Shown piece by piece: positions 55,441 to 64,000 of a DNA stretch of 64,000 nucleotides. The DNA is taken from contig NC_064616.1 of NCBI RefSeq assembly GCF_023898315.1, positions 703,853,389 through 703,917,388 on the forward strand, read 5' to 3'. The translations under genes and the position numbers were made by a program. The notes under the pieces are model-generated. The model did not search any database and was not told the origin of the DNA. It was given only the letters and a program-made list of their open reading frames with translations. Origin of the DNA: Schistocerca nitens (taxonomy: Eukaryota; Arthropoda; Insecta; Orthoptera; Acrididae). The stretch's first letter is position 1. The number at the start of each line of letters is the position of its first letter.

Positions 55441-56677
55441 TAAAGTACCTAACGGTGTTTAGGAAGGCTCGATTAAATACAATTGGTGGCAGCGTCTTTG
55501 TTGCTGTTAGAAGTAGTTTATCTCATAGCGAAATTGAAGAAGATAGTTCCTGTAAGGAATACATTAATAACTGGTTCGTTCTACCGACCCAACCCCGTCC
55601 ACCGCCCAACTCAGATGATACAGTTTCTGAAGAGTTCAAAGAAAATTTTTGTCTCATTTCAAACAGGTATCTCACTCATACAGTTATTGTTGGTGGTGAC
55701 TTCAATCTACCAGCGATATGTTGGTGAATATACCATGTTAAAGCCGGTAGTAGGCATAAAACATCGTCGTAAATGTTACAGAATTCTTTCCCCGCAAATT
55801 ATTTTGAACGATTAGTTCAGGAGCCCACTTGTTGTCTAAATGGTTGCGTAAAGATACTTTACTTCTTAGCAACAAAAAATCCGGAGCAAATAGGGAGCGT
55901 CATGACGGATACAGGGATTAGAGACCACAAGATCATTGTAGCGACGCTGACCACCGAAACATCCAAATCCACCAAAAGTAAACGCAAAATATATTTAAAA
56001 AGTAGATAAAAATTCGTTTGCATCTTCTTAAGAGAGAGTCTCCACTCCATCCCAATTAACTACGTAAGTGTAGACGAGACGTGGCTTAAAAATCAAAGAA
56101 ACAGTATCTGAGGCAACAGAGAGATTTAAACCAAATAAATTAATAAAAGATGGTGCTAATTCCCCATTGTACACAGAACAACTCAGAACATTGTTAGAGA
56201 AGCACCGAAAAAAGGCCTGACACAAAATTTCCAAGACTGGCGGAGTTTTACTGAAGCTAGAAACTTAGCGCTGACTTCAATGTGAGACGCTTTTAATAGC
56301 TTCCAAAATGAAACTCTGTCTCGAAATCTGACAGAAAATCAGAAGAGATTCTGGTTGTTCGTAAAGTACACCAGCAGCAAGACACAATACCTTCACTGTG
56401 CGATACCAGTGGTAATATAACCAATGACAGCGCCACACTGAATAGAGGTATTCAACAGTTTTCAGAAATTCCTTCACCAAAGAAGACGAAGTAAATAAAT
56501 ATTCCATAATTCGAACCGAGAACAATTGCCAAAATGAGTAACTTAGAAGTAGATATCCTCGGTGTACCGAAGCAGCTTCAAGCACTTAATAAAGCTAAGC
56601 CTTCCGGTCCGGATAGCATACCAATAACGTCTTTTCAGTGTATGCTGATACAATATATAGCCCCATACTTCGCAGTC
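55440..56677 (+). mobile_element. CR1/jockey-type LINE, 5' part: endonuclease and RT start
   Basis: Plus-strand pieces: TVIVGGDFNLPAICW (AP endonuclease Asp-Asn block, 55680-55724), VMTDTGIRDHKIIVATL (endonuclease end with Asp-His, about 55899-55949), then the RT N-terminus ALNKAKPSGPDSIPITSF (about 56579-56632). Frameshifts are frequent. Interrupted at 56677 by the RTE element; the RT resumes at 60025. Confidence 0.75.
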
Positions 56678-57059
56678 CCCCCCCCCTCCCCCTGTACCAT
56701 GGACCTTACCGTTGGAGGGGAGGCTTGCGTGCCTCAGCGATACAGATGGCCGTACCGTAGGTGCAACCACAACGGAGGGGTATCTCTTGAGAGGCCAGAC
56801 AAACATGTGGTTCCTGAAGGGGGGGCAGCAGCCTTTTCAGTAGTTGCAGGGGCAACAGTCTGGATGATTGACTGATCTGGCCTTGTAACATTAACCAAAA
56901 CGGCCTTGCTGTGCTGGTACTGCGAACGGCTGAAAGCAAGGGGAAGCTACAGCCGTAATTTTTCCCGAGGACATGCAGCTTTACTGTATGATTAAATGAT
57001 GATGGCGTCCTCTTGGGTAAAATATTCCGGAGGTAAAATATTCCGGAGGTAAAATAGTC

Positions 57060-59975
57060 CCCCATTCGGATCTCCGGGCGGGGACTACTCAAGAGGACGT
57101 CGTTATCAGGAGAAAGAAAACTGGCGTTCTACGGATCGGAGCGTGGAATGTCAGATCCCTTAAACGGGCAGGTAGGTTAGAAAATTTAAAAGGGGAAATG
57201 GATAGGTTAAAGTTAGATATAGTGGGAATTAGTGAAGTTCAGTGGCAGGAGGAACAAGACTTTTGGTCAGGTGATTACAGGGTTATAAATACAAAATCAA
57301 ATAGGGGTAATGCAGGAGTAGGTTTAATAATGAATAAAAAAATAGGAGTCCGGGTTAGCTACTACAAACAGCATAGTGAACGCATTATTGTGGCCAAGAT
57401 AGACACAAAGCCCATGCCTACTACAGTAGTACAAGTTTATATGCCAACTAGCTCTGCAGATGATGAAGAAATTGATGAAATGTATGACGAGATAAAAGAA
57501 ATTATTCAGGTAGTGAAGGGAGACGAAAATTTAATAGTCATGGGTGACTGGAATTCGTCAGTAGGAAAAGGGAGAGAAAGAAACATAGTAGGTGAATATG
57601 GATTGGGGGGAAGAAATGAAAGAGGAAGCCGCCTTGTAGAATTTTGCACAGAGCATAACTTAATCATAGCTAACACTTGGTTCAAGAATCATAAAAGAAG
57701 GTTATATACCTGGAAGAATCCTGGAGATACTAAAAGGTATCAGATAGATTATATAATGGTAAGACAGAGATTTAGGAACCAGGTTTTAAATTGTAAGACA
57801 TTTCCAGGGGCAGATGTGGATTCTGACCACAATCTATTGGTTATGAACTGCAGATTGAAACTCAAGAAACTGCAAAAAGGTGGGAATTTAAGGAGATGGG
57901 ACCTGGATAAATTGAAAGAACCAGAGGTTGTAGAGTGTTTCAGGGAGAGCATAAGGGAACAATTGACAGGAATGGGGGAAATAAATACAGTAGAAGAAGA
58001 ATGGGTAGCTCTGAGGGATGAAGTAGTGAAGGCAGCAGAGGATCAAGTAGGTAAAAAGACGAGGGCTAATAGAAATCCTTGGGTAACAGAAGAAATATCG
58101 AATTTAATTGATGAAAGGAGAAAATATAAAAATGCAGTAAATGAAGCAGGCAAAAAGGAATACAAACTTCTCAAAAATGAGATCGACAGGAAGTGCAAAA
58201 TGGCTAAGCAGGGATGGCTAGAGGACAAATGTAAGGATGTAGAGGCTTGTCTCACTAGGGGTAAGATAGATACTGCCTACAGGAAAATTAAAGAGACCTT
58301 TGGAGAGAAGAGAACCACTTGTATGAATATCAAGACCTCAGATGGCAACCCAGTTCTAAGCAAAGAAGGGAAGGCAGAAAGGTGGAAGGAGTATATAGAG
58401 GGTTTATACAAGGGCGATGTACTTGAGGATAATATTATGGAAATGGAAGAGGATGTAGATGAAGATGAAATGGGAGATAAGATACTGCGTGAAGAGTTTG
58501 ACAGAGCACTGAAAGACCTAAGTCGAAACAAGGCCCCGGGAGTAGACGACATTCCATTAGAACTACTGATGGCCTTGGGAGAGCCAGTCCTGACAAAACT
58601 CTACCATCTGATGAGCAAGATGTATGAGACAGGCGAAATACCCACAGACTTCAAGAAGAATATAATAATTCCAATCCCAAAGAAAGCAGGTGTTGACAGA
58701 TGTGAAAATTACCGAACTATCAGTTTAATAAGTCACAGCTGCAAAATACTAACGCGAATTCTTTACAGACGAATGGAAAAACTGGTAGAAGCGGACCTCG
58801 GGGAAGATCAGTTTGGATTCCGTAGAAATGTTGGAACACGTGAGGCAATACTAACCTTACGACTTATCTTAGAAGAAAGATTAAGGAAAGGCAAACCTAC
58901 GTTTCTAGCATTTGTAGACTTAGAGAAAGCTTTTGACAATGTTGACTGGAATACTCTCCTTGAAATTTGGAAGGTGGCAGGGGTAAAATACAGGGAGCGA
59001 AAGGCTATTTACAATTTGTACAGAAACAAGATGGCAGTTATAAGAGTCGAGGGGCATGCAAGGGAAGCACTGGTTGGGAAAGGAGTGAGACAGGGTTGTA
59101 GCCTCTCCCCGATGTTATTCAATCTGTATATTGAGCAAGCAGTAAAGGAAACAAAAGAAAAATTCGGAGTAGGTATTAAAATTCATGGAGAAGAAGTAAA
59201 AACTTTGAGGTTTGACGATGACATTGTAATTCTGTCAGAGACAGCAAAGGACTTGGAAGAGCAGTTGAACGGAATGGACAGTGTCTTGAAAGGAGGATAT
59301 AAGATGAACATCAACAAAAGCAAAACGAGGATAATGGAATGTAGTCAAATTAAATCGGGTGATGCTGAGGGGATTAGATTAGGAAATGAGACACTTAAAG
59401 TAGTAAAGGAGTTTAGCTATTTATGGAGTAAAATAACTGATGATGGCCGAAGTAGAGAGGATATAAAATGTAGACTGGCAATGGCAAGGAAATCGTTTCT
59501 GAAGAAGAGAAATTTGTTAACATCGAGTATAGATTTAAGTGTCAGGAAGTCGTTTCTGAAAGTATTTGTATAGAGTGTAGTCATGTATGGAAGTGAAACA
59601 TGGACGATAACTAGTACGGACAAGAAGAGAATAGAAGCTTTCGAAATGTGGTGCTACAGAAGAATGCTGAAGATAAGGTGGGTAGATCACGTAACTAATG
59701 AGGAGGTATTGAATAGGATTGGGGAGAAGAGAAGTTTGTGGCACAACTTGACTAGAAGAAGGGATCGGTTGGTAGGACATGTTTTAAGGCATCAAGGGAT
59801 CACAAATTTAGCATTGGAGGGCAGCGTGGAGGGTAAAAATCGTAGAGGGAGACCAAGAGATGAATACACTAAGCAGATTCAGAAGGATGTAGGTTGCAGT
59901 AGGTACTGGGAGATGAAGAAGCTTGCACAGGATAGCGTAGCATGGAGAGCTGCATCAAACCAGTCTCGGGACTGA
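57060..59975 (+). CDS. RTE endonuclease-reverse transcriptase, one in-frame stop
   Basis: 791 codons from ATG 57198 to TAG 59571-59573, then the same frame continues to 59975. Endonuclease blocks: IVGISEVQWQEEQ (catalytic Glu), IVMGDWNSSVGKG, YQIDYIMV, DVDSDHNLLVM. RT blocks: GVDDIPLELL, IIIPIPKKAG, FGFRRNVGTREAI, FLAFVDLEKAFDNV (first Asp), VGKGVRQGCSLSPMLFNLYI, and RFDDDIVIL where RTE elements normally have FADD; the Asp pair is kept, the Ala is Asp. After the stop: VMYGSETWTI, WCYRRMLKIRW and GRPRDEYTKQIQKD, the usual RTE C-terminus. Because the downstream frame is open for over 130 codons, the TAG is probably recent. Confidence 0.92.
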
Positions 59976-59980
59976 AGACC

Positions 59981-60013
<33 letters not shown>
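59976..60013 (+). repeat. (AAC)n 3' tail of the RTE element
   Basis: gaccacaacaacaac... repeats up to the target duplication. Such simple trinucleotide ends arise during target-primed reverse transcription of RTE LINEs. Confidence 0.92.
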
Positions 60014-60014
<1 letters not shown>

Positions 60015-61310
60015 CTTCGCAGTCGTATACAACCGCCCGCGCGACGAAAGATCTGTACCAAAAGCTGGACACAAGTACTCAAGAAAGGAAATAGGAATAA
60101 CTCTCTGAATTATACACCCATATCGCCAACGTCTATTTGCAGTAGGATTTTTGGAACGTATACTGTGTTCGAACATTATGAATTACCTCGAATGTAACGG
60201 TCTACTGACACAGTCAGTGCGGATTCGCAAACAACCGTTCTTGTGAAAAACAATTAGCTTCTTATTCGTACGACGTAATCAGTGCTATCGGCAGAGGATC
60301 TCAAATTGATTCCATACTTCCAGTAGGCTTTTGACAACGTTTCTCGAGCGTGATTGTGGAGTATCGCTTCTGCTGTGCGACTGGATCAGAGATTTCATGT
60401 CACAAAGGTCACAGTACGTAGTAATAGAGGGAAAATCACTGAGTAAAACAGAAGTGATATCGGGCGTCCCCCAAGGAAGTGTTATATGCCCTGTGCTATT
60501 TCTAATCTATATAAAAGATTTAGGAGATATTACGAGCAGCCCTCTTAGACTGTTTGTGGGTGATGCTGTCGTTTGCCGTCTAGTAAAATCATAATAAGAT
60601 CAAACCGAATTGCAAAATGACAGACAGAATGGTGCTAAAAGTGACAATCGTCTCTAAACAGGGAAAGTCTGAGGTCATCCACATGAGTGGAAAACGAAAT
60701 CCGTTGAACTTCGACTCAATACCAAGGTATCACAATTACGAATAACTTAAATTGGAACGATCAAAGATAAGGTTGTGGGAAAGGCGAAACAAAGACTATC
60801 TTATACTGGCAACTTAGAAGACGCTGCAGGTCTACTAAGAGACTGCCTGTACTACGGTTGTTCGTCCTCTGATCGAGTACTGCTGTGCTGTGTGGGATTC
60901 ATACGAGACAGGTTTGCCGGAGGACACAGAAGAAGTTGAAAGGATGGCAGATCGTTTCGTATTATCACGAAATAGGGGAGAGAGTGTCACGGATATGATA
61001 CGCGAGTTCGGGCGGCTTCATTAAAACAAAGGCATTTTTCGTTGTGGCGAGATATTTTATACGAATTTCAGTCAATAACTTTCCTCTGAATGTGCAAATA
61101 TTTTGTCACCAACGCACATCGGCAGAAACGACCATCATAATAAAATAAGAGAAATCAGAGCTCGCCCAGAAAGATTTAAGCTAAATGTTCATTTTCTCCA
61201 CGTGCTCTTAGAGAATGGAACAGTAGAGAAATAGTCTGACGGTGGTTCGAAGGACACACTGCCTGGCACTTAAATGTTAACTCTAGAGCAGTCATTTAGT
61301 TGTAGACGTA
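60014..61310 (+). mobile_element. CR1/jockey-type LINE, 3' part: RT palm and C-terminus
   Basis: Resumes with RT blocks in broken frames: SGVPQGSVICPVLFLIYIKD (60457-60516) and the catalytic box as LRLFVGDAVV, where the expected F-A-D-D has become FVGDA, so one catalytic Asp is lost. The C-terminal region ends near 61300 (RARPERFKLN, then decayed tail). No RNase H. Together with 55440-56677 this is one element split by the RTE insertion. Confidence 0.75.
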
Positions 61311-62837
61311 AAGACGCTTCTGCCAAATGAAATTCACCTCGAAGACCAGCACTTTTGTATCTGGATTTGTTGTCAGCACTTGATCCATCTAACTTCTGTA
61401 AGGCCAAGGACTATTCTTACCGTTTGTTGGTGAAATGCTTGTGTGGTATGACTGCCTCACAGTGTTAGTCACATATCCATTTTTATATCACTGGTAAGTG
61501 ACGAATGTTATGAAAACAAACACTCCAAACCGACGTTTCACGTAAGTCACATGCAACGAAAATCTGTAACGCAACCATCTGTGTGTGGCGTGTTTATAAT
61601 TATGTTTTATTTATATTTTAGGACAATTAATCTATAAAAAACACACCACATGTCATAAAGAAAGCGTGTAAACCGTCTGAGGATCAATCACAACGATTCG
61701 AAACCGGCAACGGTACCCTTTGAATAAAGGAACTGAAAGTAAATTTGTAGCTGGTTGCTGTTCTAATACCATAAATTTTAATGTTCAGATGTCTTTTCTG
61801 AAGGTATGTGTATGGAATATAGCCTTGTACTGAAGTGGAATGTGTGCAATAAACAGATCAGAAGTTCGAACGATTACTTGAGGAACACTGTTCTCTTTTT
61901 TAAAACTATTTATAGGGTGTGATCGACGCTATATCCAAAATAATGTGGAAAAACAAAGGACCGCGAAAGATCGGAAGGCGTCTCCAGAATCCCTACGTGT
62001 GGAACTGTTTGAACATAATATGATTTCACCAAATAGTACCATACACTTTCTGAAGATTGAAAAAAATACATGTACTAGGTGATATTTCCTAATGGCAAGT
62101 ATATTTTATAGCCATATCCAGCAGGGTCATGTTGCCAACGGTGAAATGAACCAACAGTGAAAACGAGTAAGGAACTATCTAGATTCGTGGATCCAAAGAA
62201 GGCAGTAGTTTTCCATCTAGTCCACGTCTTACCCACGCAACTAGAGGGCAACTCCACGATAGCTACTTCTACTTGGGCATGTTCTGTTCTTCCCATGCCT
62301 GAAAAGGAAAATTAAAGCGGCTGCCGTCCATGAATCTGGTAATTTTCCAAGTAAGACCGAGAAGGATTTCTTTGGTATTCCATGAGAAACATTGCAACAT
62401 GCTGTAATGGGTTTCGACCTGATCTGGTGACACATCCGCTGTAATCCAGCTCCGACATTGGGAATGGGTAGTTGTACACTCGATTAATGGTGGAAATTAA
62501 ATCCAAACTGCTCTTCTCAACAGCTGCTCGGTATCATCAGAGGACTGAATGCTAATTGTCAATAGCTGTGATTCCATGGAAATTCTTCGGCATAGTCTGG
62601 GCAACGTCTTCACCGCCCTTTCTCATTATGCCACTAACGTGGCACCTTACATCTCTAGTCTAACGCGAACGAAGGAAGCTCTCTGCAGATGTCCGCCCGC
62701 CCGTCTGCACACCAAGGGGGCAGGCGGCTGCCTTCATAGCTGACCATGGAAAACAGCCACCCATACGTAGAGTTTATCGTAATGTTCTAACAGAACAAGA
62801 TGACTACACTGTGTCCAGTTTGCTTTGTTGAGCACTC
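61311..62837. other. unassigned region; one repeat end with hammerhead-like core
   Basis: 61600-61760 looks like a repeat end with CTGAGGA (61677-61683), a 4-pair hairpin and GAAA (61700-61703). The rest, including minus-strand open frames at 62075-62296 and 62312-62506, shows no family motif. GC content rises from about 62550 towards the candidate exon at 62838. Confidence 0.4.
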
Positions 62838-63207
62838 ACCTTTGGAGACTTCTTTCGGACACTGATTTGTCTGCTAAGCGTCTGATTGCCGTCAAATCGT
62901 GTCCGCCCGACGCATGCAATTTCATTTCAGAGTTCGTGGAAGCGTTGCTATTTTGATGTGCCACCATTTGAACGGTGTTAAGTAAGTACTCCAATTCGTT
63001 GGAAACAGCCGCTTGAGTAACAAAAATATCGGTGAGTGGAGTTGGCTGACTATCACGAATTGTAATACCAGACAGACCGTACATTGTGCAGCAAACTACT
63101 CGCAGTTCGATTCTGGACAACAACAACCGGGTTGCCATACCATCCACAACTACCAACCCACCAAGAATTATAGAAGTCGTCGCCCCTACAGATGTGCCCA
63201 AGCTCAC
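62838..63207 (-). CDS. unrecognised coding-like first exon with splice donor
   Basis: An open frame runs from 63207 to the splice donor CTCCAAAG/gtgagtg (exon end 62838). The first ATG (codon start 63136) reads MATRLLLSRIELRVVCC, and the last residues before the donor are ADKSVSERSLQ plus a split codon. I do not recognise the protein. The stretch lies in a more GC-rich, CpG-containing part of 61.4-63.3 kb, where I see no transposon. Its frame exits in phase 2, whereas the Mkp3 exon at 52044 needs phase 1, so direct joining would run into a stop. It could be the first exon of another minus-strand gene, a non-coding leader of an alternative Mkp3 transcript, or a chance open frame. Confidence 0.35.
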
Positions 63208-63454
63208 TGGATCGCAGACTGAGCAAAGATTAGCATGGCCTCGAGCTATTAATTAGGTGTCTCTAATTTAGTTCGTTTTGTGTGTATAGCGATATACTCG
63301 TCTCCCCGTCCTCTTTGTGTAATATCTACGTTTTCTGTGTCTCCAGTAACATTTGTGATTAAAAGTTGGGATGGTTTGTCCTATAAACGCAAGACAATTA
63401 GTTGGAACGTGACCTGCAATGCCCAATTCGTAGGAGTCCACAGTTATTGGGCAA
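63208..63454. other. no recognised feature; upstream of the candidate minus-strand exon
   Basis: If 62838-63207 is a first exon, its promoter would be here. I see no clear TATA or initiator arrangement. Confidence 0.35.
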
Positions 63455-63855
63455 AGTAACAAACTGCTTTCTTCCAGGACTATTAGTCCCGCAAGGTCTC
63501 AAAAAATGGTTCAAATGGCTCTGAGCACTATGGGACTTAACTTCTAAGGTCATCAGTCCCCTAGAACTTAGAACTACTTAAACCTAACTAACCTAAGGAC
63601 AGCACACACATCCATGCCCGAGGCAGGATTCGAACCTGCGACCGTAGCGGTCGCGCGGTTCCAGACTGTAGCGCCTAGAACCGCTCGGCCACCACGGCAG
63701 AGAAGAACTTCTGTCAAGTTTGAGAGGTAGGAGACGAGGTATTGGCGGAAGTGAAGCTTGTGAAGGCGGGTCGTGAGTAATGATTGGCTACTCAGTCGGT
63801 AGAGCAATTGCCCGCGAAAGGCAAATGTCTCAGGTTCGAGTCCCAGTGCGAAACA
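63455..63855 (+). mobile_element. composite tRNA-derived SINE (family 2), copy 2, split by a family 1 SINE
   Basis: Left piece cttccaggactattagtcccgcaagg (63473-63497) and right piece from about 63700 (aacttctgtcaagtttgag...gaggtaggagacgagg) align with the leader of the copy at 51264. The tRNA-like unit at 63785-63855 has a decayed A box (TACTCAGTCGG), TTGCCCGCGAAAGGCAA and B box GGTTCGAGTCC. It is interrupted at about 63500 by the family 1 SINE. Confidence 0.78.
63498..63698 (-). mobile_element. tRNA-derived SINE (family 1), copy d, nested
   Basis: Minus strand: head GCCGTGGTGGCCGAGCGG, B box GGTTCGAATCC, body, tail AGCCATTTGAACCATTTTTT. Close in sequence to copy b. It lies inside the family 2 SINE, so family 1 was active after that copy inserted; no clear target duplication is visible. 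Confidence 0.9.
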
Positions 63856-64000
63856 CAGCTTAACCTACCAAAATGTTCTTTAAAACTGTAGCTATAAAAG
63901 CATGAAACACGAAGTTAATTGATCCAAGACTAACTAGCGCAATAACAAAACGAATGGTGATTGTAAGCTCGCTGCACAAAATATTGTGCCACTCTCAAAA

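Larger units (their letters stand above)
56678..60013 (+). mobile_element. RTE-clade LINE, nearly intact
   Basis: A 3.3 kb insertion with perfect 11-base target duplication acttcgcagtc (56667-56677 and 60014-60024), an untranslated leader, one open reading frame for AP endonuclease plus reverse transcriptase, and an (AAC)n tail, the trinucleotide 3' end typical of RTE. The frame is open upstream of ATG 57198 back to at least 57060. The youngest-looking element in the window: only one stop separates the two halves of the protein. Confidence 0.93.

Noticed and set aside
1-64000. CRISPR arrays, bacterial operons or phage islands
   Set aside because: No regularly spaced repeats or bacterial gene organisation; splice sites, LINEs and SINEs show nuclear animal DNA.

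Overview
This is a repeat-rich animal nuclear sequence, most likely from an insect with a very large genome. The repeat families I recognise (a tRNA-derived SINE with a GGTTCGAATCC B box present in four copies, a 5S-rRNA-derived SINE, SETMAR-type mariners, RTE and Penelope retroelements) fit a locust or grasshopper such as Schistocerca. That assignment rests on recognition without a search and is inference. Nothing looks bacterial or viral.

The one host gene I can place confidently lies on the minus strand between 52044 and 17864. It is the 3' two thirds of a MAP-kinase phosphatase of the Mkp3/DUSP6-7-9 type. Four exons (51887-52044, 49294-49503, 39980-40115, 17864-18270) join in phase at GT/AG borders and encode about 303 residues, including the dual-specificity phosphatase domain with its HCVAGVSRS active site. 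The exon or exons for the start codon and rhodanese-like ERK-docking half are not in the window and probably lie beyond 64000. A separate open stretch with a good splice donor at 62838-63207 (minus) may be a first exon of an unknown or alternative transcript.

The rest is mostly transposon strata, listed left to right. 1-430, 1396-2894, 3930-4470 and 5098-6110 are decayed mariners. 7977-8194 is a composite microsatellite. 8200-14900 is AT-rich and featureless. 14929-15075 is a tRNA-derived SINE, and 15323-15688 is a fragment resembling the RacGAP1 coiled coil. 18507-18722 is a foldback element and 19012-20291 a complete but dead Tc1-like element. 21591-27152 is a full-length Gypsy LTR retrotransposon with a TGTTT target duplication. 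29400-38500 is a decayed I-type LINE (minus) into which a mariner, two 5S SINEs, a poly(A)-tailed insert, a tRNA SINE and a TTAA-flanked Kolobok-like element have jumped. 45153-47771 is a Penelope-like element with inverted arms and a GIY-YIG endonuclease. 50500-54952 holds more SINEs and mariner/Tc1 pieces. 55440-61310 is a CR1/jockey-type LINE split by a nearly intact RTE LINE at 56678-60013. 63455-63855 is a SINE nested in another SINE.

The elements are unrelated parasites rather than a cooperating system. The biology worth attention is how the phosphatase gene tolerates introns of 9.2 and 21.7 kb filled with nested elements, plus several sharply dated insertion events, hammerhead-like motifs in retroelement ends, and two unexplained coding-like segments.
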